A DNA stretch of 64,000 bases from JACKCD01 sp041390905 (lineage in GTDB: Bacteria; Chloroflexota; Anaerolineae; Promineifilales; Promineifilaceae). Every line of letters begins with the position of its first letter. The stretch's first letter is position 1. The stretch spans positions 806,001 to 870,000 of the forward strand of contig JAWKPA010000013.1 of assembly GCA_041390905.1 (NCBI GenBank). The letters are read 5' to 3'. The position numbers and the translations under genes were made by a program. Under the pieces are notes generated by a model, which did no database searches, was not told the origin of the DNA, and was given only the letters and a program-made list of their open reading frames with translations. Below, piece after piece: positions 10,801 to 18,857 of the stretch.

Positions 10801-11938
10801 CGCGCCAATGATGAAAGGCGAGGTGGCGCGGATTAAACAAGCTGATGCCGCCGCCGTCGGTGCCGACCCAAACCATGCCGGAGCGGTCAACCAACAGGGC
10901 GTTGCCGTTGTCGTTGCTCAGGCTGCTGGGGTTGAGCGGGTCATGGTGGAAATGGGTAAAACGGCCGTTTTTCTCATCCATCATAGACAACCCGCCACCA
11001 TGACTTATCCAAAACATCCCGTCTGCATCCACCACAACCGCATCAACGCTGGCACGATCCCCCTCCAGGCTTGTTTCCGTCTCCAGACTTGGCTTGTAAT
11101 GGACAAACGTCTCCGTCGCCCGGTCAAACCGCGACATCCCTACATCCCGCAGCCCAATCCACAGCCGCTGCTGCCTATCTTCAAAAATGGTTAGAACCTC
11201 TTCCCCGGCCAGACTGCTGGGGTCGTCCTCATCCGGCTGATAACGCACAAACGCCCCCGTTTCCCGGGTGAGTCGCGTCAGGCCCTCTTCCTCCGAACCT
11301 AGCCACAAATACCCCTCGCTGTCTTCCAGGATAGCCGTAACCACTCCGCCACTGATGCCTTCGTCCGAATCACCATCGTGGGGAAACCACGTCACCGTTC
11401 CGGCAGATGGGTCAATCCGGTTTAGACCGCCACCGTCGGTTCCCACCCAAACCATGTCGGAGCTGTCCACATAGACGGCAAAAACGCCGTTCTCAGATAG
11501 CCCGGTTCCCTCTTCCCCAGCCTCGAAGTGGGTGAACGTTTGGGTTGCCGGATCAAACCTGTCTACCCCTTGCTGCCCCAGCCCAATCCAAAGCTGCCCC
11601 TGGCTATCCTCTGCCAGTGCCGTGACCTCATTGTCGCCCAGGCTGTTTTCGTTGTCTGGCTGGTGGCGATATGGGATAAAACGGTAGCCGTCAAAGCGAT
11701 TTAGCCCCCCTTCTGTTCCGACCCAGATAAACCCCTGCTGGTCTTGCAGCAATACCTGCACGGCCGGGTTAGACAGACCTTCATCAATAGTCAGCCGCGT
11801 AAAGCGCAGCGTTTGGCTGGGTGTTTCCTGGGCGTACAGCGGAGCCGGGACTATTAAAATGATCCACAAAAGAGCTAATCGTAAGAAGCTGGGCTTTTGG
11901 GATAAGTTGTTCACCACATCGTTTTCCTTGTTTGTCAT
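7862..11938 (-). CDS. Giant hybrid two-component sensor (Reg_prop/Y_Y_Y/HK/REC)
   Basis: A 1358-aa hybrid kinase. A signal anchor (LRLALLWIILIVPAPLYA, about 19-36) precedes roughly fourteen two-component-propeller repeats (LWIGTxxxGLxRFDP type), which build the periplasmic two-bladed-disc sensor seen in HTCS proteins. A Y_Y_Y domain follows (EFSALDFTRADQNRYAYIME to TFRVRGANNDG), then a transmembrane helix near WFRALLLVGSLGLILGGY. HisKA (NMSHELRTPLNGILGY), HATPase_c (NLIGNAIKFT, QDSGVGI, GTGLGLA) and a REC domain with Asp in LLDLVMPELTG come next. A ~60-aa helical tail of a type common after such REC domains closes the protein. Unlike Bacteroides HTCS proteins it has no AraC output domain, so the phosphate must leave to another protein, plausibly the REC-HKs encoded just downstream. 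Confidence 0.95.
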   Translation of the reverse strand: MTNKENDVVNNLSQKPSFLRLALLWIILIVPAPLYAQETPSQTLRFTRLTIDEGLSNPAVQVLLQDQQGFIWVGTEGGLNRFDGYRFIPYRHQPDNENSLGDNEVTALAEDSQGQLWIGLGQQGVDRFDPATQTFTHFEAGEEGTGLSENGVFAVYVDSSDMVWVGTDGGGLNRIDPSAGTVTWFPHDGDSDEGISGGVVTAILEDSEGYLWLGSEEEGLTRLTRETGAFVRYQPDEDDPSSLAGEEVLTIFEDRQQRLWIGLRDVGMSRFDRATETFVHYKPSLETETSLEGDRASVDAVVVDADGMFWISHGGGLSMMDEKNGRFTHFHHDPLNPSSLSNDNGNALLVDRSGMVWVGTDGGGISLFNPRHLAFHHWREDVTNPAGLNNGFVRDIAIDGQGFVWLAAGAVLARFDPASQQFTNYAAGSDALPIDAAHFVEVAPDGAIWVGAREEAVGRLEPETGKFTLFEHNPDDPTTIGGDRLRSLLVDAAGTVWVATDDERLSRFMPESSSFLRFGADDNPSSMVPEAAIRGLVDARTNGQLWFGYEGGGVGLFEPETAVLHNISYDDQLADIYHEKNVELLYEDGTGQLWIGTDGAGLLRLDTTSETIVQYNEEKGLPSDIVTGLLTDQEGNLWLSTAADIAKFNPTTETFVHYGLREGLLGTDFQEAFAADASSGLFYFGHAGGLLAFDPTTIFVNDHVPPLRLTDFRIFNQSVAIGEESVLTQTIDQTNAITLPYDASVFSFEFSALDFTRADQNRYAYIMEGFEQEWNEVDSSQRYVTYTSLPAGSYTFRVRGANNDGVWNEAGTAVSLTILPPWWETLWFRALLLVGSLGLILGGYQWRSRAMTRRNIELEQLVTERTEALSQSNQQLQAAQNEAEEARQRAEAANQAKSEFLSNMSHELRTPLNGILGYTQILQRETSHSAQTSEGLSIIAQSGQHLLTLINDVLDISKIEAGKLTLDPAQFHLPAFLHGINALMKMRAEQKELLYVADMAPGLPETVLADEKRLRQVLINLIGNAIKFTPSGWVSLRVAQVAQPAIPGEVRLRFEVQDSGVGIDESNLVKIFQPFEQVGDKQSRAEGTGLGLAISQRLVTAMGGELRVESVVNKGSRFWFELSLPIVAEIGRAAQPPQRPIIGYEGDPIKVLIADDHPHNVMVLVNMLAPLGFETAVAANGAEAIARAYRLQPDVILLDLVMPELTGFEVVQQLRQDPAYRQTTIIAVSASVLERAQEESLAAGCDAFLPKPVNLADLLTLLQEKLALQWRYGDDGVEQPVAKLEEITAVPDHNILLELYDLARKGDMLALENQVDLLLDKDQTLLPFSQHIKRLTSTFEDEQLLAFLKQHIDNSEST

Positions 11939-12047
11939 TGGTGTTGCCTGCGGCTATCTTATTGTACTGACATTGCTTACAAAGCATATGAAATTCTCCC
12001 CTGTTCGGCAAGGATTGGGCAAAATTGTCAGATTTTATTCAGTTAAC

Positions 12048-14495
12048 CTAGTGAAAATAGTGGCAATCTTTGACAGGGGGAATGATGAGGGTTTGCTGCG
12101 CGGTTTCGGGGTTGGTGAGCAGGGAGTGGGTGTCAAATTCGCGCAGCAACAAACGGCCGTTTTCCAACCAATGCACCCTTTCTGCCCCCAACAACTTCGT
12201 TTCACCCGTTGCCACATCCACCAGCCACACCCGGTCGGCCATCCCTTCCTGCCAGCGAACGGTGAGAAAACGGCCGTTTTCCGCCATCTCATACATCAAC
12301 GGCCGCGTCGCCTGGTACAGCCGCCGCAGTTCCTGGGCTGCTACGTCAAGCTGAAAAAGATACGTGCGCCCGTCACCGGCCGGCGTCTCGCGTAGCTCCA
12401 GCAACATGCGGTTGGGGTCGTGGGGAAACGGCTGTGCCGCCACCAGAAACAAGGTGTCGGGTGGGTTGGGCAGCAGAGCCGCCGCCTCGGCCACTGTCAC
12501 CACAAGCTCGTCTGCGCCTGTGTCCACATTGACCACGGCAAACTCAAGCTGTCGTTCAGCGGTGGTGCGAATGGTGCCATAACGCTGGTTGTCCAGCCAG
12601 AACGGCTGCGAGCCGGTGCCTAGCTCCTGCACGGGTTCGCCGTTGGCATCACCCAGAAATAACGGCCGTTGCCAATCGCGCAGCACCACATCTACCCCCG
12701 GCGCAAAACGTGGTTCGGCACCGGCCAGCAGCGACCGGGTGCCGTCGGGCGACCAGGTAAACCAAAACGGCCGTTGGGTCAATTGACATTGCGCGGCATC
12801 ACAGTGCTGCAAATCCAGCACAAAATGGCGCGTTAGCAGCCGCGAATTTTTGCGCGTGGCAATGACCATGTACCGCTGCGACGGGTCTGTTTCGCCAGTG
12901 AAATAGTAGCCGGGGTAATCGGTCAAAATATCTACCGAGAACGTCAGCAGCATAAACGTTGCGCCCTGCCGCCCAATGAGCAGGTTGCCTGTAAACTTGC
13001 TGCGGGCATTTTGCCACTGTTCAATTAAAAACCCTGACTCATCGGGCAGCGATGACAACTGGTTTCGGACGAAAAAATAGCCGTTGTCGGGGCTGGGCAG
13101 TTGGTAAACTTCGTGCCACTGCTGCGTTGCCAAATCAAACACCTGCACCACCGTGTCGGTTTGTGTTTGGCACTGGTAGCTCAATTGCCCGCGCTGTGTC
13201 TCAGCCACCTGTCCCGAGGCCGAATGCTGGTACATAAACCGGAGCCATTCTTCGCGCCAGGCGGTGGTTAGCTGGTGGCCGTCAATCAGCCGCGCCAGCT
13301 CGCTGCTGTCGTCCTGCTGGCGAATGGCTTGCTGCCAGGCCACGCTGTCGTCGTTTGCCACGGCTTCTGTCAGCAAAAATTCGATGGCGGCGTAGACGAT
13401 GCGCCAGTCGCTTTGGAAGATGCGGTTGCTGTGCCAGGCGGTGGCGACCCGATCCACATCATGGGGGTTGAGCAGCAGTTGGTCATATTCGGCGGCGGTG
13501 AGCGGCCACGGCTGCACGCCAAGCTGGCTGAGTTGGCGGTCAATGAGGGCGGTGAAGAAATGTTGTTTGAGGCAGCAGGTGTAGTCGAGGCGTTGGGCAA
13601 TAACGGCCGTTAATACCTGACCCCCATACCCCTGCCGCAGCAACTCATACCCCGCCTCATCCAGCGGCACCCCCACCAGCGTCGGTGTGGGCAGTTCCAG
13701 TGCCGGGGCCATGAGTAAAATCGGCCGTCGGCTGTCGTTGCGCTGCAGCAGGTCGGCACTGGTGCTAAATGTGACCGTTAGTGCCAGCGTATCGGGGCAG
13801 TCACTGTTGCTGATGAGGTGGCATGCCTGCACGACATCGGCTTCCCAGTCGGCCAGCAGCCGCTCTGCCACCGCCTGGTCGCGTTGGGGGAAGGTGAGGG
13901 TGATGGTTTTGCCGCCAATGGTTTGCCATGCGCCCCAGAATTCGGCGTCGGGCTGGGCCAGCAGCCAGCGGTTTTCTTGTCCTTGCCGATAAACGGCCGT
14001 TTGTCCCAGCAGCCCCTGTTCACCCCCCAGCCCCACGTATGGTTCCGCAAACAGCACCTCCGCCTGCTGCAGATCAGGCGCGAGGGTAATGGTGGGTGGC
14101 TTGGCGGGTTGGCTGGCTGGCTGGTGGAAAAAGCGAAAGGCGGGTCGTGCCAGCCAGCCGCCTGCTTTCATCAGCCCAATTTGCGTTTCTGCCCACCCCA
14201 TGTCCCGCCCGGAAACCAGGCCGCGAAACAGTTCTTCATCACCATCGGCCACCACTTGCAGCAGCAGCGTATGGGTTGCCAGTATATTGGCCTCGGTGGC
14301 TTGAGAAACGGCCGTTATCCTCTGCCGCACCTGCCAATAACCAACCCCGCCCAACAGCAGCAAACCAGCCGCCGCCACAATAAGCCAGCGGCGCAAGCGC
14401 AGCGATGGCGTGCGCGGCGGAGGTAGCGCGGTGTTGTCGTCGCCATGCCACACCGCTTCGGCATCTTCCTCAGTTTGCCAATCAAAATTGGACAT
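12048..14495 (-). CDS. Membrane-anchored propeller protein, paralog 3
   Basis: An 815-aa paralog of the proteins at 49 and 2792. It starts MSNFDWQTEEDAEAVW, has a proline/arginine-rich cytoplasmic stretch, and a transmembrane helix at about 38-54. Shared blocks follow: DGDEELFRGLVSGRDMGW, the AVYRQGQENRWLLAQPDAEF block, FPQRDQAVAERLL, PTLVGVPLDEAGYELLRQGY, a CCLK segment and LGVQPWPL. The C-terminal part is propeller-like (FTWSPDGTRSLLAG, WLDNQRYG) and again has paired cysteines (HCDAAQC). The gene lies 109 bp upstream of the giant hybrid kinase on the same strand. Three copies of this family among three kinases suggest a joint role in signal perception. The function is unknown. Confidence 0.8.
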   Translation of the reverse strand: MSNFDWQTEEDAEAVWHGDDNTALPPPRTPSLRLRRWLIVAAAGLLLLGGVGYWQVRQRITAVSQATEANILATHTLLLQVVADGDEELFRGLVSGRDMGWAETQIGLMKAGGWLARPAFRFFHQPASQPAKPPTITLAPDLQQAEVLFAEPYVGLGGEQGLLGQTAVYRQGQENRWLLAQPDAEFWGAWQTIGGKTITLTFPQRDQAVAERLLADWEADVVQACHLISNSDCPDTLALTVTFSTSADLLQRNDSRRPILLMAPALELPTPTLVGVPLDEAGYELLRQGYGGQVLTAVIAQRLDYTCCLKQHFFTALIDRQLSQLGVQPWPLTAAEYDQLLLNPHDVDRVATAWHSNRIFQSDWRIVYAAIEFLLTEAVANDDSVAWQQAIRQQDDSSELARLIDGHQLTTAWREEWLRFMYQHSASGQVAETQRGQLSYQCQTQTDTVVQVFDLATQQWHEVYQLPSPDNGYFFVRNQLSSLPDESGFLIEQWQNARSKFTGNLLIGRQGATFMLLTFSVDILTDYPGYYFTGETDPSQRYMVIATRKNSRLLTRHFVLDLQHCDAAQCQLTQRPFWFTWSPDGTRSLLAGAEPRFAPGVDVVLRDWQRPLFLGDANGEPVQELGTGSQPFWLDNQRYGTIRTTAERQLEFAVVNVDTGADELVVTVAEAAALLPNPPDTLFLVAAQPFPHDPNRMLLELRETPAGDGRTYLFQLDVAAQELRRLYQATRPLMYEMAENGRFLTVRWQEGMADRVWLVDVATGETKLLGAERVHWLENGRLLLREFDTHSLLTNPETAQQTLIIPPVKDCHYFH

Positions 14496-14644
14496 AGAAA
14501 CAGTTTAGTTCGCTTTACGCCAAATGCACGTTTTTGCTTGATTTGGGTTACTGATCACGCTCAGGAAGAGGGGCTGGTCACGATTTGGTCACGATGTAAA
14601 TGTATGCTGTGGATATAGATAAGAAAAGGATTTGGACTTGACTT

Positions 14645-14712
14645 GTAGCCGAGCTTTCCAAAGCTCGCTTTTTCGCCTGGGTAGAAGAACGAGGATTGGA
14701 ATCCTCGGCTAC
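14645..14712. repeat. Compound inverted repeat, GTAGCCGAG termini
   Basis: GTAGCCGAG at 14645 pairs with CTCGGCTAC ending at 14712. Inside are two smaller hairpins, GAGCTTTCCAAAGCTC and GAGGATTGGAATCCTC. A simpler 28-nt palindrome with the same termini lies at 44387-44414. It occupies the gap between the divergently arranged sensory block and the TULIP-like cluster. It may be a REP-like unit or a terminator-type hairpin. Confidence 0.7.
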
Positions 14713-14780
14713 GCCGAACTGTGGTGCGAATGAAATTGGAGGGCGAACCGTTCTCTAATGCGTCAATAAGGAGATTTATG

Positions 14781-16037
14781 ATGAGTGCGTTTGATGTTGC
14801 AATTGGTCTGAACGAAGACGGGATGAATAGCCTGAGTCAGCAGGTTTACCAGCGTATTTATCCCAATGTGTTTAAGGGTACGACGTCGGCCGGCGGCAAC
14901 ACGGTTAGCTATGACATAAAATCCGCTCCCAAATTTAACCTGTTGACAACCAGCGAAGCCCAGGCCGCCCTGAAACAGTACCTTGCCCAACACACCGGCA
15001 ACCTGACCCCCGATGAGCAGCAGTTTGTCAACGACATGAGCGAAAATGTCCCCACCTTCATCCTTGACTTTGGCGCAATTGATGCCACCCTGGATTCTGG
15101 CGGCGGTAACACCACCGATATACCCTTCACCGCCACCGCCTACTGCCATGCCCTGGTCAACAACAGCACCCTTACCCTGACCCCCTTCCACATTGATGCT
15201 ACGGCTACCAGCGGCGGCGGGGCGGCCAATCTGCTGCTCAACATTATGATTCATCAGTTGATGAGTGTGTCGCAGCAGCTTGTGCAAAGCATTACCATTC
15301 CTCCCATCACCATTTCTGGCGTGTCGCTGGAGCCACCAATTGTAGGCATTGAGGGCAACCAGATTGTGGTGGTGACGAATGTGCAGGGCAAGGGGTCGCC
15401 AGCGTTCCCCAGCGGCCAAAGCTGGCCCAACAACCCGTTTTTCTCGCTGTTGAGCCAGGATTTGCTGCAAGCGGCGGCGGCGGCTAACCCACAAGCACCG
15501 ATGACGGGGGGAGATTCCAGTGTGAAGGGGCTTGGCCCGATTAAGTTTGGGGCGGAGTATGGCTATACCTTTACGATGGTGAATCCGAGGGTGGCGATTA
15601 ACGGCACGGGGCTGGATATTGCTTTTGATTTGTCGGGCAGTATTTCGGCTTCGGTTTATGTGTTTGGGCAAATTGGGCTGTGTTATGGGGGGAGCGCCAC
15701 GCCCACGCCGACGGCGCACTGTAGCCTGGTGGTGCAGGGCAATTCGCTGGAAATTGTGGCGAACAACATTTCGGCGTTTACCATTTTTGTGCTTCCTTGT
15801 GGGGATGTGCCGTCGCAGGTGTTGAGCTGGATGACGGAGTTTATTGTGGCGGGGGTTGTGGCGAGCTTGACGCCGGCCGTCAGTGCCTTCTTACACGACA
15901 TCCATATCTCATCCCTGCAAATTCCTGCCTACACGCTGCCCATTGACGGCCAAAACCTCACCATGAACCCTGTCGGGTTGAGCGTGATTGGTGTGCCGGG
16001 GTATATCGGGCTGGTGGGTGGTTTGCAGTTGAGTTAG
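14781..16037 (+). CDS. TULIP/P47-like leaderless beta-rich protein
   Basis: A 418-aa protein with no signal peptide and no membrane helix. Its N-terminus (MSAFDVAIGLNEDGMNSLSQ) and the long alternating beta pattern with a central SITIPPITISGVSLEPPIVG segment recall TULIP-fold P47/OrfX-type proteins, which bind lipids in a tubular fold. That resemblance is by eye and needs a profile search. The region around residues 150-200 has a Gly/Ala-rich helix (GGGAANLLLNIMIHQLMSVS), like the helix that closes TULIP barrels. An AAGGAG at 14768-14773 supports starts at 14778 or 14781. It is the first gene of a co-directional cluster reaching 27804 and probably shares its function. Confidence 0.6.
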   Translation: MSAFDVAIGLNEDGMNSLSQQVYQRIYPNVFKGTTSAGGNTVSYDIKSAPKFNLLTTSEAQAALKQYLAQHTGNLTPDEQQFVNDMSENVPTFILDFGAIDATLDSGGGNTTDIPFTATAYCHALVNNSTLTLTPFHIDATATSGGGAANLLLNIMIHQLMSVSQQLVQSITIPPITISGVSLEPPIVGIEGNQIVVVTNVQGKGSPAFPSGQSWPNNPFFSLLSQDLLQAAAAANPQAPMTGGDSSVKGLGPIKFGAEYGYTFTMVNPRVAINGTGLDIAFDLSGSISASVYVFGQIGLCYGGSATPTPTAHCSLVVQGNSLEIVANNISAFTIFVLPCGDVPSQVLSWMTEFIVAGVVASLTPAVSAFLHDIHISSLQIPAYTLPIDGQNLTMNPVGLSVIGVPGYIGLVGGLQLS

Positions 16038-16050
16038 GCATTGGGGTGGG

Positions 16051-16136
16051 GAATTATGAATTAGGAAGGATGAATTATGAAGGGGAGCAGGTGTGGCGTG
16101 CGGCTACAAATGGATAAAAATTCATAATTCATAATT
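16051..16136. repeat. Intergenic inverted repeat, AATTATGAATT word
   Basis: GAATTATGAATT near 16051 and TGAATTATGAA near 16071 are answered by TTCATAATTCATAATT at 16121-16136. The arms therefore consist of a reiterated short word in opposite orientation. It lies between the first two genes of the TULIP-like cluster. A large internal hairpin in the transcript is possible; no promoter was recognised. Confidence 0.6.
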
Positions 16137-16221
16137 TTCACCGTATGGAACTCTTGACCTACAGGGCTAGAGTATCAGGAAAATCAGGAAAATCTGCGTC
16201 CTGTTTTCCGAGGAGCGTGAA

Positions 16222-17694
16222 ATGAGCAACAAGTGTCCTTTTGATAATATTAATGATTGTTTGGTGTGGTGGGCGTGGGAGGCGTTGTGGGACAAGACCA
16301 AGCCGTATTATTTGCCCAATACGATTTTGAATGGGCTGACGCAAAGTGGGAAGGTCGTTGTGGACAAGATGGGCGACATCATCATTGCCGATACTGGGAA
16401 TGTTCCTTTTTCTTATGATGGCAAAAACATTACGGCTGAGTTTAAAAACAACACGATTAAGGGGTTTGACACGATTGCCGACGATGGGTTTACCTATGAT
16501 TATAAATCTACCAATTTTTCGGCGGTGGTGGGGTTTACGGGGTTGGGTGTGGCGGGGCAATATTCGGCGCAGCTTGCCAGCGGGGTGGAGGGGTGTGCGC
16601 TGAACACGGTGAAGGCGGTGACGGGTGGGTCGTTTAAGGCGCTGGCGATGGTGGCAAGCAGCGGCGACCCGGATATTGATTTGGCTGATAATTATCGGGA
16701 TGGCTTGCTGGATCATCCGATGGGGCGGGTGTTTGTGACTTCGTATTACCAGAATAATGAGACGTTTAGCACGCTGTTTGAGAATGGTAATGTGCAAACG
16801 ACGTGGAATGACCACCAGACGGGGGGGCAGAGTTCGCAATATTATATGGATCATGTTTCGACGGCACTGCAGCCGGAGAACCAGGCTACGATGCCGGTGA
16901 CGACGGCTCCTAATGGCAGTGGGGGTGAGGGGCAGCCGTCTTATTTTGATTTGCATGGGTTGTTTATGTCGGTGTATTTGAGTACGTTGAGTGGACGGTA
17001 TGGGGATCATTTTAACGCGCAGGGGGATTTGGCGACGGCGCAGCAGTATTGGAAGGGGGCGAGTGATACGATTGCGTTTCGGTCGGCTTCGGAGGTGTAT
17101 ACGGGGAAGGGAACGGCCGTTCAGACCGGCAGCACCATCCTCAACAACGTCCAAAACGCCAACGACGAAGCCATTAGCCAGGCGCAAGCCCAGCTTACCC
17201 AACCGGCCAGCAGCTTCACCGGCAGCCCGCCCAACCCCACCCTGTTTGCCGCAGCGGTTGACAGTGAGCCAGATGCGTATGCCGCCGTGCGGGAGGCAGC
17301 CATGTCTGCGGCCGAAGCGGTGGACATTGTGGCCGCGCTACAGCGTGGCCCCATGATGGTTATGGGAGCTGATGATTTTAGCATTCACGGTGGATATACC
17401 ATTACCATTCCTGCCAACTTTTCGGTGACGTTGAGCGGTACGCTGGTGTTTGGCGACACCGTGACGGCCAATATCACCTCGGTGACGGCGCAAAACCCGC
17501 AAATTACGCTGAATCTGGATCCGCAGGATGGCTTTATTTTTAACGCGCTGGAAAAGAGCAAGGAAGGGGCGATTGCCTCGCTGCTGTCGGCGCAAATTGT
17601 GCAAAAGCTGAATAGTGACCAAATTCGCAGCTATTTGACGGCTCGTATGAATGAGGCGTTGGCGCAGAAGTTTGGTTCGGTGCAGCCAGGGTAG
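16222..17694 (+). CDS. TULIP-cluster protein, paralog of the gene at 21386
   Basis: A 490-aa protein, start supported by GAGGAG eight bases before the ATG. The middle part (about 165-275) matches the 433-aa protein at 21386 closely in pattern: YYQNNETFSTLFENGNVQTTW, NHQT.., YYMDHVSTALQPEN, LHGLFMSVYLSTL. The C-terminal part (from about 385) is a beta-rich segment (YTITIPANFSVTLSGTLVFG), followed by a helix with LNSDQIRSYLTARMNEAL. The same LNSDQ(V/I)R helix ends the 235-aa protein at 19598, tying these genes together. No signal peptide and no catalytic motif were seen. The function is unknown; the C-terminal domain may be a TULIP-type half. Confidence 0.6.
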   Translation: MSNKCPFDNINDCLVWWAWEALWDKTKPYYLPNTILNGLTQSGKVVVDKMGDIIIADTGNVPFSYDGKNITAEFKNNTIKGFDTIADDGFTYDYKSTNFSAVVGFTGLGVAGQYSAQLASGVEGCALNTVKAVTGGSFKALAMVASSGDPDIDLADNYRDGLLDHPMGRVFVTSYYQNNETFSTLFENGNVQTTWNDHQTGGQSSQYYMDHVSTALQPENQATMPVTTAPNGSGGEGQPSYFDLHGLFMSVYLSTLSGRYGDHFNAQGDLATAQQYWKGASDTIAFRSASEVYTGKGTAVQTGSTILNNVQNANDEAISQAQAQLTQPASSFTGSPPNPTLFAAAVDSEPDAYAAVREAAMSAAEAVDIVAALQRGPMMVMGADDFSIHGGYTITIPANFSVTLSGTLVFGDTVTANITSVTAQNPQITLNLDPQDGFIFNALEKSKEGAIASLLSAQIVQKLNSDQIRSYLTARMNEALAQKFGSVQPG

Positions 17695-17755
17695 TTATTT
17701 GTTATTGGTTATTAGAGCCGCCCACTAATGACCAATAACAAATAACCAATAACTT
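17695..17755. repeat. Intergenic inverted repeat, TAACAAATAACC word
   Basis: TTATTTGTTATTGGTTATTAG directly after the stop codon is answered by CTAATGACCAATAACAAATAA. Both arms are built from the reiterated word AATAAC/GTTATT. It sits in the 67-bp gap before the polyprenyl synthetase gene and could form a strong intercistronic hairpin. Confidence 0.7.
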
Positions 17756-17761
17756 CAAACA

Positions 17762-18793
17762 ATGGACACACCACACCCATTAACGGCCGCTTATCAACTG
17801 CTGGCCGATGACATGATGCGATTTGACGAAACGCTGGAGCAGGCGTTGGCGCCGCAGCAGCCGTATTTGTCGGAAACGGAGTATGAGCTGTATCGGCGGG
17901 GCAAGAAGCTGCGCCCGATTTTGCTGCTGCTTTCGGCGCGGCTGCTGGCTCCCGAAGGGGCGGTGCTGCCGGAGAAGGTGATTCGGGCGGCGGTGTCGCT
18001 GGAAATGCTGCACGTGGCAACGTTGATCCACGATGATATTGTGGACGATGCCCCTACGCGGCGCGGGCTGAAGACGGTTTATTCGGCGCGGGGGGCCGAC
18101 ATGGCGATTTTGATTGGGGATTTGCAGTTTGTACAGGCGATTCGCTGTTTTGCCGGGGGCATTGACACGCAGCGGGATATGCACTTGGTGCAGATGGTGC
18201 TGGATACGGGGTTTCAGATTTGTTGTGGGGAGATTGATGAGATGACGACGGATCCGAATTGGTCGCCGGAGGTGCTGGAGCGGCGGTATTATCGGACGGT
18301 GGATCGGAAAACGGCCGTTTTGTTTGGTCTGGCGTGTGAAGCCGGGCTGTCGCTCATGGGCGGCGGCTCCCGCGCCACCTACGCCATCAGCCGGTTTGGG
18401 CGACGGCTTGGCCGCGCCTTCCAAATCATGGACGATCTCATTGACCTGATGGTCAGCGAAGCCGCCTCCGGCAAGCGTCCCGGTGCCGACATTCGCCAAC
18501 GCCGCTTCTCGCTGCCCATCATCTACGCCCTGGGCGAACTGGACAAAGACCACAAGCTGCACCACATCATGCGCGGCGGCGACTACACCGACCAGGACGT
18601 GGCCGATGCCGTGCGCGATGTCATCCTTTCCAAAGGCTTCTTCCGCGCCTATGCCGCCGCCAAAGAGGCGATGATAGAAGGCCAGACCCATTTGCAGTTG
18701 TTCCCCGACAATGTATATCGCCAAACACTGCTCGACATTGCCAACTATATTGTTGACCATTATCCCGGCAGCACGCGGCTGGATGTGCGGTAA
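17762..18793 (+). CDS. Polyprenyl synthetase (trans-isoprenyl diphosphate synthase)
   Basis: A 343-aa enzyme that condenses isopentenyl diphosphate onto an allylic diphosphate to make a prenyl diphosphate chain. The first aspartate-rich motif is LIHDDIVDDAPTRRG and the second is FQIMDDLIDLMV. The GKKLRP substrate-binding motif lies near residue 55, and QIxxGEIxEM is present. Chain length cannot be told safely from sequence by eye. It lies between the 490-aa and 224-aa TULIP-cluster genes, all co-directional, which is unusual because such enzymes normally sit with menaquinone or carotenoid genes. A lipid- or isoprenoid-binding role for the neighbours is a tempting inference. A nested palindrome follows eight bases after its stop. 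Confidence 0.93.
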   Translation: MDTPHPLTAAYQLLADDMMRFDETLEQALAPQQPYLSETEYELYRRGKKLRPILLLLSARLLAPEGAVLPEKVIRAAVSLEMLHVATLIHDDIVDDAPTRRGLKTVYSARGADMAILIGDLQFVQAIRCFAGGIDTQRDMHLVQMVLDTGFQICCGEIDEMTTDPNWSPEVLERRYYRTVDRKTAVLFGLACEAGLSLMGGGSRATYAISRFGRRLGRAFQIMDDLIDLMVSEAASGKRPGADIRQRRFSLPIIYALGELDKDHKLHHIMRGGDYTDQDVADAVRDVILSKGFFRAYAAAKEAMIEGQTHLQLFPDNVYRQTLLDIANYIVDHYPGSTRLDVR

Positions 18794-18800
18794 AGGTAGA

Positions 18801-18833
18801 AGAAGTTCAACTTCTACGAGAAGTTGAACTTCT
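18801..18833. repeat. Nested palindrome repeat after polyprenyl synthetase
   Basis: AGAAGTTCAACTTCT (18801-18815) and AGAAGTTGAACTTCT (18819-18833) are separated by ACG. The outer ~94-bp terminal repeats of the MITE-like copies are absent here, so it is a core-only copy. It lies seven bases after a stop codon and 24 bases before the next start, where it may stabilise or end the upstream message. Confidence 0.85.
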
Positions 18834-18857
18834 TGGCGTGGTGAGGAGATTTTTCTA

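Noticed and set aside
14763..15719. 318-residue minus-strand frame under the first TULIP-like gene
   Set aside because: Low-complexity, Arg/His-rich translation, antisense to a gene with better start and composition.
16159..17202. 347-residue minus-strand frame, very Arg/Ile/Pro-rich
   Set aside because: Shadow of the 490-aa gene, which has a clear paralog at 21386.
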